Positions 6,750-15,030 are shown, counted from the stretch's first letter. The stretch is 35,767 nucleotides of DNA from JANNRR01 sp031401675 (GCA_031401675.1 JANNRR010000010.1:1-35767); one strand, 5' to 3'. Program-made: numbers and translations. Notes: generated by a model from the sequence alone, not told the origin.

Positions 6750-9700
6750 CCGGGCTCGTCAGGCTGCTGCTGCTGTTGTCGCTGCTCGCCGGCCCGGCGA
6801 CGGCCCAGACCAGTGACGACCCCCGGCTGACAGCGGCGCTGGAACAGGCCGAAGTCGGCAACCTGGCCGGGGCCCGGTCGCTGGCGCAGGCGGTGCTGGA
6901 CGATGCCACCACTGCCGAAGGCCGCTGGTTTGCGAAAGAGACCCTGGCCACCATCGCGCACTGGTGGGGGCAGGATGCCGTGGCGCTGGACCTGCTGGGC
7001 CCGCTGCTGGACGAAGGTGCGGCGCTGTTCGGCCCCGAAAGCCCGCGTCTGATCCACGATCTGCGGATGCTGGGGCTGACGCATTTCGCGCTTGGCAATG
7101 ATACGGCCGGCATCCGCGCCCAGCTGCGCGCCGTGGTTCTGGCCCGCACCAATGGCGAGGCTGATTTTGAAACCCAGCTAGTGACCATGGCCGATCTGGC
7201 GCGCAGCTATCTTGACGACGGTCACGCTGACGCCGCCGCCCTGCTGGCAGCCGAAGCGCAGATCATCGCTGCCAATGACGACGGCAGCGAACATCCCGCC
7301 GGGCAGGAAGCGCGGGCGCTGCGGGCGCTGGCGCATCTGCGGCTGGATCATCCGGTGGAGGCGGTGCTGCACGCGCTGCCGCTGTACCGCACCGACCCGG
7401 CCGACCTGACAGCCGAAGCGTCCGAACTTCTGGACCTGATCGACGCCGAACTGGCAGAGGCTGCGGCCAGGGTGGGCGACGCGCAACAGACAGCCGACGG
7501 CTGGCTGGCCGAGGCGCAGGCCCGCGAACCGGAGCGCGAGGCCGCCGACATTGCGATGACCGATGCGCTTGGGCCGCTGTTCGAGGCGTTTGAGCGGTCT
7601 GACGTTGACGCGGCCGATGCGGCCGGGCGGGCGGCGCTGCAATCGGTTCTGGCCGATGACGCGCTGATCGTGAACGTCTATTTCGCGCTGCTCAGCGCTT
7701 GTCTGGGCCCCGGACATCTGGACAAGGCCGTGGCCTGGGCGAACCGGCTGGCCGAGATTCCGCCGGAATACCTGGCCAGCCTGAAGCAGGATCCGGCCGT
7801 TGCCTTCAAACGGGTCACCGACTGGCTGCTGGATCAGGGGCGCTACGCCGATGCGGTCGCGCTGGCAACCGCGATGGTCGGTCTGTCGAAACTGCGCGAC
7901 GGCGACGGGTCGCTGCCGCTGCAGCGCCACCTTGACCTGCTTGGGGCTGCCCTGCGCAAGGCCGGGCGGTTGGCAGAAGCCGAGGCGGTGCTGTTGCAGG
8001 CCATCGAGACCGCTGACCTCGCTGCGGCGTCGGCCCCGCTGACCGGCGAGCGGGCAACGCTCATGGTGCAATCTCTGGTCGAGCTGGGGCTGTCACACGA
8101 GATTGCTGGGCGGACGGCCGAGGCCGAGGACGCCTATACCCGCGCCCTTGCAACCCTGCAAAGCAGCGATGCCGGCAACGACAGCGCCGGCTGGTCGTTC
8201 GTTCTGCAACAATTGGGCGCGCTTTACACCTCGACCGGCCGCTTTGCCGATGCCGAGGCGCTGTTGCAGCAGTCAATTGCGCTAAAGATCGCGCGCGACG
8301 GAGAAAACAACGCGGGCGTCGCGCTGGCCTACTATGAACTCGGTCGGCTGCAAGTCTATAGCGACCAGATCGAGGCCGCGACTGCAACCGCACAGAAGGC
8401 GCTGGACATCGGGCGGGCGGTGCTGCCGCCGGGTGATCTGGAACTGGCCGCGCTGTTGTCGCTGCAGGCCGCGGTTCTGAACGCCGCTGGCCGGTCGGAC
8501 GAGGCGCGAAGCGCTGAAATCGAAGCAGCGGGGCTGCAGGTCGCGTTGACCGAAACCGGATCGCCATCGGACCGCGCCGCGATGCTGATGCAACAGGGTA
8601 TGCAACTGGCCCGCGACGGCGCAACCGAAGACGGTCGGGCGGTGCTGGCGCAGGCGCTGACGGCGACGGTGCCGCAAGACCCGCTTTATCCCCTCATTCA
8701 GGCGGCAGATGGCGCGACTGCCCTTCTGGACGGCGATCTGCAATCGGCCATCGCTGCCTTTCGCCCTGCGACTCTGGCCCTGACCCAACCCGGTCGGCGT
8801 ACCGAGGCCGAGGCGCTGGAACATCTGCCGCTGCATGTCGATACCGCCCGGCGCCTGTCGGAACAGGAAAGCGGCGTGGCCGCACTGAACTACATGGCCG
8901 AAGCCTTTGCCGTGGCGCAGCGCGTCAACGAAATCTCGGCCGGGCAGGCGCTGGACAAGGCGGCGGCCCGGCTGCGCGGCGGCTCGGCCGAACTGTCCGA
9001 TCTGGCCCGCGACCTTGAAGCCGCCACTCAGGCGATCCAGCAGGCCCGCGCCGACCTCCTGGCCGATCTGGGCGCGGGCGGCGATGGTGCAGGCCCGCGC
9101 ACGGCACTGGACGCGGCGCAGGCCGAGTTTGCCACGCTGCAGGCGGCAATCGAGGCCGGGTTCCCGCGCTATGCCGCCTATGCCAACCCCAAGCCGAACG
9201 ACCTTCTGGCCACCATGCAACTGCTGCGGCCCGACGAGGTTCTGGTGCTGTTCGCCACTTCCGACATTTTCGGGTTCAACGACAGCGCCGGCAGCACGGT
9301 GATCGCCATCACCAACGAAGGCTACATTGCCGCCGGATTGCCGCCGCGCGCCGAACTGCAGGCACTGGCGCGCGGTCTGCGCTGCGCCGCCGCCCTGACC
9401 GACCGGTCCTGTGGCACCGTTGCGGCCCGCACCCGTGGTGCATTCAATCTGGAGGCTGAACCCGACGAGGAGGCCCCGGCGGAAGCGTTCGATCTGGATC
9501 TGGCCTATCAGGCCTACGACACCCTGTTGTATCCGGTTTCCGACGCGTTCACCGGCAAGACCTCGCTGATCGTGGTGCCTGACAAGGCGTTGGCCGCCCT
9601 GCCGTTTCATCTGATGCTGACCCAGCCGCCGCAACAGGGCGCGGGTCTGGCAGCGGCGCCCTGGCTGATCCGCCAGATGGCCGTCACCATCGTGCCAACT

Positions 9701-10555
9701 GTTGCCAGCCTGGCCAGTCTGCGCGGTGCGGATGCCCGGCCAAGTGCGGCATCCCTGCCATTTCTGGGTATCGGCGATCCGCTGATCGGCACCGCGCGCA
9801 ACGGAGCGCTGCCCTATGACTGTGACGGCGCGGCCGAATCCGGGCTGTTCGCAGCGGCGCTGCTGCCTGCCGGCGGCGTGATCCTGCGCGACGCCGGGAC
9901 GCTGGCCACCCCCGGCCTTGCCGACGGTGCCACGCTTGCCGCCCTGCCCGCCCTGCCCGATACGCGCTGCGAATTGCAGGAAACGGCGCGGCTGTTCGGC
10001 ACCCCGGACGCGCTGTTGCTGCAGGAGAAAGCCACCGAGGGCCGGATCAAGGCGCTGAGCGCCTCCGGCGATCTGTTGGACTACCGCGTCCTGTCCTTTG
10101 CCACCCACGGTCTGATTGCCGGTGAAATCGGGGCCAACAACGCCGGGCTGGTGCTGACGCCGCCTGACCTTGCCGATGCCGAAGACGACGGCCTGCTGAC
10201 CACCGCCGAAATTGCCAACCTGCGGCTTGATGCCGATTTCGTGCTGCTGTCGGCCTGCAATACCGCCGCCGGGGCGACCAGCGCCGACGAGGGTCTGTCG
10301 GGTCTGGCAAGTGCCTTCTTTCTGGCCGGGGCCCGCAGCCTGCTGGTGTCGCACTGGCCGGTCTATTCCGACGGCGCGACCCGGCTGACGACCGGATTGT
10401 TCGCGGCGCTGGAGGCTGATCCCGGCATCGGCCGCGCCGAAGCGCTGCGCCGCGCCATGTTGGCGGTGCTGGATGACCCTGATGCGACGCCGGCCATGCT
10501 GCACCCGGCCTGGTGGGGGCCGTTCATGATCGCCGGCGAAGGCAGCGGGGCCTGA
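6746..10555 (+). CDS. Exported TPR-CHAT protease
   Basis: A 1269-residue protein. The start overlaps the hydrolase stop by 4 bases. Residues 1-21 form a signal peptide (LLLLLSLLAGPATA). About residues 25-730 are helical repeats of TPR type (for example AGRTAEAEDAYTRALATLQ and TGRFADAEALLQQSIAL). A helical connector leads to the CHAT domain from about residue 825 (LLRPDEVLVLF) to the end. The caspase-like dyad is intact: His1121 (SFATHG) and Cys1171 (LLSACNT). The usual CHAT ending is present (GLASAFFLAGARSLLVSHWPV, then HPAWWGPFMIAG). CHAT belongs to the same peptidase clan as caspases, so both divergent operons encode a clan CD enzyme. Known CHAT proteases, such as separase-like enzymes and the Csx29 partner of type III-E CRISPR, are intracellular; this one looks periplasmic. 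The TPR array probably binds a partner or substrate. Confidence 0.93.
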   Translation: MTGLVRLLLLLSLLAGPATAQTSDDPRLTAALEQAEVGNLAGARSLAQAVLDDATTAEGRWFAKETLATIAHWWGQDAVALDLLGPLLDEGAALFGPESPRLIHDLRMLGLTHFALGNDTAGIRAQLRAVVLARTNGEADFETQLVTMADLARSYLDDGHADAAALLAAEAQIIAANDDGSEHPAGQEARALRALAHLRLDHPVEAVLHALPLYRTDPADLTAEASELLDLIDAELAEAAARVGDAQQTADGWLAEAQAREPEREAADIAMTDALGPLFEAFERSDVDAADAAGRAALQSVLADDALIVNVYFALLSACLGPGHLDKAVAWANRLAEIPPEYLASLKQDPAVAFKRVTDWLLDQGRYADAVALATAMVGLSKLRDGDGSLPLQRHLDLLGAALRKAGRLAEAEAVLLQAIETADLAAASAPLTGERATLMVQSLVELGLSHEIAGRTAEAEDAYTRALATLQSSDAGNDSAGWSFVLQQLGALYTSTGRFADAEALLQQSIALKIARDGENNAGVALAYYELGRLQVYSDQIEAATATAQKALDIGRAVLPPGDLELAALLSLQAAVLNAAGRSDEARSAEIEAAGLQVALTETGSPSDRAAMLMQQGMQLARDGATEDGRAVLAQALTATVPQDPLYPLIQAADGATALLDGDLQSAIAAFRPATLALTQPGRRTEAEALEHLPLHVDTARRLSEQESGVAALNYMAEAFAVAQRVNEISAGQALDKAAARLRGGSAELSDLARDLEAATQAIQQARADLLADLGAGGDGAGPRTALDAAQAEFATLQAAIEAGFPRYAAYANPKPNDLLATMQLLRPDEVLVLFATSDIFGFNDSAGSTVIAITNEGYIAAGLPPRAELQALARGLRCAAALTDRSCGTVAARTRGAFNLEAEPDEEAPAEAFDLDLAYQAYDTLLYPVSDAFTGKTSLIVVPDKALAALPFHLMLTQPPQQGAGLAAAPWLIRQMAVTIVPTVASLASLRGADARPSAASLPFLGIGDPLIGTARNGALPYDCDGAAESGLFAAALLPAGGVILRDAGTLATPGLADGATLAALPALPDTRCELQETARLFGTPDALLLQEKATEGRIKALSASGDLLDYRVLSFATHGLIAGEIGANNAGLVLTPPDLADAEDDGLLTTAEIANLRLDADFVLLSACNTAAGATSADEGLSGLASAFFLAGARSLLVSHWPVYSDGATRLTTGLFAALEADPGIGRAEALRRAMLAVLDDPDATPAMLHPAWWGPFMIAGEGSGA

Positions 10556-10585
10556 TCCGGGCTTTGCGTGACGGTTTGTCGGGTC

Positions 10586-10628
10586 GGGGCGGAAGGAAGC
10601 TTGACGGAATTGCCTTCCTAATCGCCCC
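10586..10628 (+). terminator. Hairpin after the hydrolase/TPR-CHAT operon
   Basis: Nested inverted repeats begin 30 bases after the CHAT stop codon: outer arms GGGGCG (10586-10591) and CGCCCC (10623-10628), inner arms GGAAGG (10591-10596, sharing one G with the outer arm) and CCTTCC (10613-10618). The position suits a transcript end. There is no T-run, so it could be a Rho-assisted stop or an RNA-stabilising stem. Confidence 0.45.
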
Positions 10629-10664
10629 TGTCGCCACCCGCTCCGCCGTTCGATGTGAAATGCC

Positions 10665-10704
10665 GGGCCGATCAGGTGGCCGTCCGGGGACGGACAGTCG
10701 GCCC
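10665..10704. repeat. Palindromic intergenic repeat, copy A
   Basis: GGGCCG (10665-10670) pairs with CGGCCC (10699-10704), and CCGTCC pairs with GGACGG around a two-base centre. The same structure, with the same unpaired ATCAG after the first arm, recurs at 15031-15072. Both copies are preceded by TCGATGTGA within 15 bases, so the repeat unit is longer than the hairpin. The two copies lie 4.3 kb apart, each between convergent gene ends. This resembles REP-like elements. Confidence 0.6.
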
Positions 10705-10775
10705 GGGCCTGCGACGCCCACCGGCTGCGCCGAACCCGGGTGTGGCTTCGCGCCTCCACCAAGATCCATCACGCG

Positions 10776-11255
10776 CTATGGCCCGAACGGTGTGCGCCCG
10801 AGCCACAGTGGCAGGATCATCAGATAGAAGACCACAGCCCAGACGATCGCCAAGAGCCCCGACCGCATCCAATGGTCATGCCGGTAGGTGCGTGCGCGGA
10901 TCCACCCGATGCTGTCGCCGCCGGCGCTGGGCGGGGAAAACAGCATCATGTCGCGGCTGACGTGGCGCAGGCCGTTGTAGGATTCACGCAGATTGCTGAA
11001 CGATACCAGAACGTTGAAGCTGTAGAACACGAATACGACGATGCGTGCCGCCGTATAGGGCTCGGTCTGCCCGGCAAAAAAGATCATCACCCCGATCAGC
11101 GCAGCATGCACATTGACCACCCGCTGCCACTCGATCTCGACCTTGTTGCGCAACTGCATTCCGAAACCCAGCATCTCATGAAACGTCAGGTGCGATACCC
11201 GTTCGGGGGCCGGGCCATCGACCATTCTTTCTGCCTCGTCGTCGTCTGTCAGCAT
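10776..11255 (-). CDS. Small three-helix inner-membrane protein, unknown function
   Basis: A 159-residue protein that I cannot assign to a family. The ATG at 11255 has GGGG six bases upstream; a TTG start at 11270 is possible. Likely membrane helices are residues 46-62 (VVNVHAALIGVMIFFAG), 69-87 (AARIVVFVFYSFNVLVSFS) and 131-152 (near the C-terminus). The N-terminus is acidic (TDDDEAER). A loop of about 40 residues between helices 2 and 3 is rich in Arg and His, probably on the cytoplasmic side. It is a single gene facing the end of the TPR-CHAT operon. A CtrA-type box lies about 100 bp upstream of its start, which hints at cell-cycle or motility-type control. Confidence 0.75.
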   Translation of the reverse strand: MLTDDDEAERMVDGPAPERVSHLTFHEMLGFGMQLRNKVEIEWQRVVNVHAALIGVMIFFAGQTEPYTAARIVVFVFYSFNVLVSFSNLRESYNGLRHVSRDMMLFSPPSAGGDSIGWIRARTYRHDHWMRSGLLAIVWAVVFYLMILPLWLGRTPFGP

Positions 11256-11697
11256 GGCTTGCCCCGGCAAAACTCCTGCCGCTGGTTAGCACGGACCAGT
11301 TGCATTGCCCATCCTTGGCCCCGTTGGCTGCCGGATGGCGCGACGGAATGGTGGAATTAACGGTTCATTAACGCTTAACTCGCACAAGGCCCGGTCAGAT
11401 CGGCGGTATGCTCCTGCCCACGGCCGGGATGGCGGGAGTGATGTCCACCCCAGTCCGGCCCCGTCGGCGCAGGGACGGCTGCTGAGATCCCTGCAAAAGC
11501 AGACTGACATCAATCTGTTCGGCCATCGGCAATCCGGCAGCACTCGGACCCGCCGGCATTCCAATTCGGCACGCCTCGCAGCGCACAACGCCTTTCAGTT
11601 CCAAATGATTTCAAAAGTTTCCCCGGGTTTGGGATGGCCCTTCGTTCCAGTGATATCGCAGATCGACCATCCGCGCCCTGATTTTCAGGAGAATACC
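11256..11697. other. 442-bp divergent intergenic region
   Basis: The region separates the leftward membrane-protein gene from the rightward four-cysteine gene. It holds the CtrA-type box at 11357-11371 and an extra TTAAC at 11375-11379. An AT-richer stretch (about 11600-11640) lies before the rightward gene, whose ribosome site CAGGAGAA is at 11686-11693. I see no convincing coding sequence; the open frames lack start and codon support. The length leaves room for a small RNA, but no clear promoter-terminator pair is visible. Confidence 0.6.
11357..11371. promoter_or_regulatory. CtrA-type binding site
   Basis: TTAA at 11357-11360 and TTAA at 11368-11371 are separated by exactly 7 bases, the full consensus spacing (TTAA-N7-TTAA) of the alphaproteobacterial cell-cycle regulator CtrA. 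A further TTAAC follows at 11375. In DNA with few A and T bases such a site is uncommon by chance. It lies about 100 bp upstream of the membrane-protein start (leftward) and about 330 bp upstream of the small rightward gene, so the membrane protein is the more likely target. Confidence 0.5.
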
Positions 11698-11901
11698 ATG
11701 CTCGCCCTTATCATTTCCGTTTGTCTGAAGACCGATCCCGCCACCTGCAACCAGCAGATTCTGGACTGGGTTCCCGCCGTGTCGGTGGCCGAATGTCGCC
11801 TGTCGGGCCAGCCGCAGGTCGATGCCTACATCAAGGACCACCCGGATCTGTCCTTGCAGGACTATACCTGCATGCCGGCCCGAAACCGCGCCAGCGGCTG
11901 A
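11698..11901 (+). CDS. Small four-cysteine protein, unknown function
   Basis: A 67-residue protein. The ATG at 11698 has an excellent ribosome site (CAGGAGAATACC). Cysteines are at positions 9, 17, 33 and 58. The pattern CLKTDPATC, then AECRLSGQPQ, then DHPDLSLQDYTCMP resembles a group of small hypothetical proteins that I recall from alphaproteobacteria, in which spaced cysteines and a G-Q...HP motif are kept. There is no true signal peptide, although the first ten residues are hydrophobic. It ends 38 bp from the end of the convergent SARP-like gene. The function is unknown; metal or thiol binding is a guess. Confidence 0.72.
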   Translation: MLALIISVCLKTDPATCNQQILDWVPAVSVAECRLSGQPQVDAYIKDHPDLSLQDYTCMPARNRASG

Positions 11902-11939
11902 CCGGGCCGGTCGCACCGCCGCGCTGCCGCGCCCGGGCG

Positions 11940-13556
11940 CTATTCCGGCAGCGTCAGCTTCAAAAGCGCGGTGCGGCGCAACGTTCCGGCGGGATAGTTC
12001 GGATCATCGCGGATGCGCGCCAGCGAGAAGTCCGGTTCCAGCCGCCGCAGATCGGCCAGCACCCGGACCGCCTTTTCGGTGTCTCCGGTGGCGATGTAGA
12101 GAAACAACAGATGCCGCAGCGGTGATCGGAACTGCGGCGCCCGGGCATGTGCCGCCTCGTACGACCGGATCGCGCCGTCGTAATTGCCCGATGCCACCTG
12201 CGTCAGACCCGACAGCGATTGCCACCAGTGCAGAAAGCTGGACCGGCTGGCCATCTGCGCGCCGCGCTGCGCCGCCAGAAACGCCGCATCATAGCGCCCT
12301 CCACGCAACAGGCTGCCGGCCTCGGCAGCATGGGCAAAGGCGTTGTTCGGGCTGAGCGCCAGCGCGTCGCGGGCCAGCGCCGCTCCGGCCTCGGCATTGG
12401 CGTCCAGCATCACCCGCACCTGCGACACCAGCGCCAGCACCAGCGGATTGTCGGGTGCGCCCTCCATTGCCTTGCGGGCGAACATCTCGGCGTCGGAAAA
12501 CAGCGACTGCCGGTTGCTGTCGGGCTGTTCGACCGCCATGATCTGCCGCAAGAGCGCATGCCAGGCAAACACCCGCGCCTGCGGCTGGATCAGGGCGGCG
12601 TCGCGCAGCAACTGATCCGCCAGCTGCAACCGGCGCGAATCGAAACTGAACATCTCGCGGACCGCACGCGCCACCAGCGCCTCGGCCCGCAACGGCGCGG
12701 CATCATCGCCCGCCAGCCGGGGCAGCGCTGCCAATGCCGCCTCGGCCGCCTCGAACACCAGGCCGGGAAACGCGCCCTCGGCCATCTGCTCTGGCGCGCG
12801 CAGCGGCAACGACGCCTGACGCGACCACAGCACCTGCCCGGTCCGCCGCGACCCCAGGTTGGCGATCAGATGCAACTGACCGTCGGCCTCGGTCGCCTCG
12901 ACCGTCAGCGCCAGCCCGCGTTCCTGCGGCCCCAGATGCAACAGCGCCCCCTGCGCGCCAAAGACATCGACCGTGGCAAATTCCGACACCAGCCCGCCGA
13001 TCGCATCGGCCAGCGCCAGAGTCACAAAGCCGCCGACCCCGCCCGGCAGGCTGCCGGTGTGCAGCACCAGTGGCAGGGCCAGATCAGCCTCGCCGGCGGC
13101 GGAACCGCCGGGCAGCGGGCTGCCCATGATCCGGGCGCGCTGCTCGGCCCGCCAGGCCCGGAACGCCGGGTCGCGCAAATCCAGCCCCTCGATCAGATCG
13201 CGACCCGCCGCCAGCGCCGCCCGCGCCGCTTCCGGCTCTGCCTCCAGATCGGTCTGAACCCCGGTGATCTCGATCATTTCGCGGTCGCTGAGCAGCACAT
13301 CGCTGACATCGCCAAGCGCGGCCCGCAATTCGACCAGCGCCTGCCGCAGACTGCCGCTGGCCTGCTCCGGTCCCCGGTCCGACCACAGCCGGGCCTCGAT
13401 CCAGCGCCTTGTCCGCCGCCGGTCCGGGCTGAGGCACAACAGCGCGATCAGCCCGCGCGCCTTGGCCCCGCGCGGCGTGCAGTCGCGGCCGGACCCGTCG
13501 CGCACCGAAAGCACGCCGACAAGTTGCACGAAGATCAAGGGAGCAGGGCTTTCCAT
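11940..13556 (-). CDS. SARP-like transcriptional regulator with TPR-type C-terminal part
   Basis: A 538-residue cytoplasmic protein. Residues 7-100 resemble the winged-helix DNA-binding domain of SARP/DnrI-type activators: LVGVLSVRDGSG, then KARGLIALLCLSPDRRRTR, then LWSDRGPEQASGSLRQALVELRAAL. A middle part (about 150-280) has no clear identity. From about 290 to 520 it is helical with TPR-like repeats (NNAFAHAAEAGSLLRGGRYDAAFLAAQRG and SGNYDGAIRSYEAAHARAP). Such proteins activate nearby genes through direct-repeat sites. It is divergent from the PAP2/haloperoxidase-like gene, its likeliest target. The start at 13556 has only a weak ribosome site (TAAAG), but the domain begins straight after it. 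No sensor or kinase domain is present. Confidence 0.85.
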   Translation of the reverse strand: MESPAPLIFVQLVGVLSVRDGSGRDCTPRGAKARGLIALLCLSPDRRRTRRWIEARLWSDRGPEQASGSLRQALVELRAALGDVSDVLLSDREMIEITGVQTDLEAEPEAARAALAAGRDLIEGLDLRDPAFRAWRAEQRARIMGSPLPGGSAAGEADLALPLVLHTGSLPGGVGGFVTLALADAIGGLVSEFATVDVFGAQGALLHLGPQERGLALTVEATEADGQLHLIANLGSRRTGQVLWSRQASLPLRAPEQMAEGAFPGLVFEAAEAALAALPRLAGDDAAPLRAEALVARAVREMFSFDSRRLQLADQLLRDAALIQPQARVFAWHALLRQIMAVEQPDSNRQSLFSDAEMFARKAMEGAPDNPLVLALVSQVRVMLDANAEAGAALARDALALSPNNAFAHAAEAGSLLRGGRYDAAFLAAQRGAQMASRSSFLHWWQSLSGLTQVASGNYDGAIRSYEAAHARAPQFRSPLRHLLFLYIATGDTEKAVRVLADLRRLEPDFSLARIRDDPNYPAGTLRRTALLKLTLPE

Positions 13557-13736
13557 TTACAACTTTACGGCGAATTGACGGATTCTGGCGAATTTCACGC
13601 AAGGTTAGCGCAGGAACCGCGACCATATAGGCCCGTGAATTTTGCGTCAAAGCATTCAGACACTGCCGGTTTTCGGCTTTATCGGCGCAGGCAACTGCGT
13701 CAGGCTGAATCCATTCATTCACGGGAGGGGGATTTC
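13557..13736. promoter_or_regulatory. Divergent promoter region with GGCGAATT direct repeats
   Basis: A 180-bp AT-richer space lies between the SARP-like regulator and the His-rich PAP2-like gene. GGCGAATT occurs at 13569-13576 and 13587-13594, an 18-bp period, and a related GTGAATTTT lies near 13636. Direct repeats of this kind are typical SARP-family targets, although the classic period is 11 or 22 bp. GGGAGGGGG just before 13737 is the ribosome site of the rightward gene. Confidence 0.4.
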
Positions 13737-14840
13737 ATGGCACTATTCGGTCATCACGGGCACCACGGCCACCACGGTCATCATGGCCATCACGGCCATC
13801 ACGGGCACCACGGTCATCATGGTCACCACGGTCACCACGGGACGGCTGCCGGGTCCGATCCCTCGGCCTTGGCCAGCTCGGCCGAAGGCATCATGGGCTA
13901 CTGGAACGGCGATGCCACGCTGACGCCGCCGGCAGGAACCGGCGACTGGCGCGACTTTTCCCGCCTGCAGCCCGACGCCCGCATGGTGGTCCTGCAACAC
14001 GAAACCGCGCCGCTGTTCCGGGTTGCGAATGTGGGTGGCGCGTTGACGGTTACGCTGTCACCGGCCACCGCCGCGCCGTTTCTGACGCTGACCGCCCCGA
14101 CGGTGGCGCATTTGCAGGCACAACTGCCGCACCTGCGCACCGCAGCCGACCTGCGGGCCGAACGCATCGGGGAAATCATGGCGCAGATGGGCGACATGCT
14201 GTCGTTCTACGGCAGCCAGTTCAACCTGCATCCCGATCGCAAGAAGTGGACGCTGGTGCTGCTGGGGGCCGCTTATCAGGCTGTAATCATTCCGGAAATG
14301 CGGCTGAAGCTGCACAGCTCGCTGCCGCGCCCCTATGATCTGGCGCCGCAGGTGCAGCCTGTGATCCTGACGCCGTCACACTCGGCCTATCCGTCCGGCC
14401 ATGCGACCGAGGCCTTTGCCTTTGCCACCGTGCTGTCGGCGCTGGCACTGTCGGCGGCCGGGGACGCGACCCCCGGGGCGACGATCATGGCGCGGCTGAC
14501 ACCGGCGCTGGTTGGCACGCCTGCCCTGCTGCCGTTCCGGCTGGCCGCCCGCATCGCTGACAACCGCACCGTCGCCGGGGTGCATTTCCCGGTGGATTCG
14601 GCGCATGGCGCGCTGTTGGGTCTGGCCACCGGCCTCGGGTTCGTGGCGGCCTGTTCGGTGATCGACACCGCCATGCCGGTCTGGAAAGCCAAGGGCAACG
14701 ACTGGACGGACTATTTCACGCTCGACGCCTGGTGCGCGCAGGTGCCGACCTGGACCGGCGCGCCGGTCAACCAACCCGGAACCGCCGCCACCAGCCTGCT
14801 GGCGCAGCTCTGGACCAACGCCAGGGAAGAGTGGCGGTAG
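13737..14840 (+). CDS. PAP2/vanadium-haloperoxidase-fold protein with (HHG)10 N-terminus
   Basis: A 367-residue protein. The ATG at 13737 follows GGGAGGGGG. After MALFG come ten His-His-Gly units (residues 6-35). The catalytic signature of the PAP2/vanadium haloperoxidase superfamily is complete: Lys191-x6-Arg198-Pro199 (KLHSSLPRP), PSGH with His222, and Arg277-x5-His283-x3-Asp287 (NRTVAGVHFPVD). There is no signal peptide and no strong membrane helix, unlike integral-membrane PAP2 lipid phosphatases; this favours a soluble haloperoxidase-like or acid-phosphatase-like protein. The His tract should bind Ni, Zn, Cu or similar ions, perhaps for storage or metal-dependent targeting. It stands alone, divergent from the SARP-like regulator. 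Substrate and bound oxyanion (vanadate or phosphate) cannot be told from sequence. Confidence 0.88.
   Translation: MALFGHHGHHGHHGHHGHHGHHGHHGHHGHHGHHGTAAGSDPSALASSAEGIMGYWNGDATLTPPAGTGDWRDFSRLQPDARMVVLQHETAPLFRVANVGGALTVTLSPATAAPFLTLTAPTVAHLQAQLPHLRTAADLRAERIGEIMAQMGDMLSFYGSQFNLHPDRKKWTLVLLGAAYQAVIIPEMRLKLHSSLPRPYDLAPQVQPVILTPSHSAYPSGHATEAFAFATVLSALALSAAGDATPGATIMARLTPALVGTPALLPFRLAARIADNRTVAGVHFPVDSAHGALLGLATGLGFVAACSVIDTAMPVWKAKGNDWTDYFTLDAWCAQVPTWTGAPVNQPGTAATSLLAQLWTNAREEWR
13752..13841 (+). repeat. Ten tandem 9-bp units coding His-His-Gly
   Basis: Ten in-frame CAY-CAY-GGN units run from 13752 to 13841. Third positions vary from unit to unit, so the protein repeat is kept while the DNA has diverged. 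This suggests selection on the peptide rather than recent slippage alone. It lies within the PAP2-fold gene. Confidence 0.9.
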
Positions 14841-15030
14841 CCAGCCGGGGACGCGCGGCCCGGCTGCCAGGGAGTGCGGCGATGGGTGCCGGGATGGCGG
14901 TAGGGCGGCAGCATCACTCGCGTCCGGCGGCGGGTGATTCTCTGGCGGTTGTGCAAGGCAAGGTCCGGACGACGGCTGATGGAACAGCGTTCAGCCTCGC
15001 CACACGCGCTGCCGGTCGATGTGATGGAAC

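Noticed and set aside
8282..10762. Long open frame (about 826 codons) on the minus strand opposite the TPR-CHAT gene
   Set aside because: It is antisense to a gene with intact domains. Its translation is rich in Arg, Gly, Gln and His without any domain, as expected for a mirror frame in GC-rich DNA.
12147..13736. Upstream extension of the PAP2-fold frame by about 530 codons
   Set aside because: It is antisense to the SARP-like gene. The strong ribosome site GGGAGGGGG fixes the start at 13737, and the extra part has no domain.
13752..13841. Tandem repeats considered as a CRISPR array
   Set aside because: The units are 9 bp, have no spacers, and encode His-His-Gly in frame.
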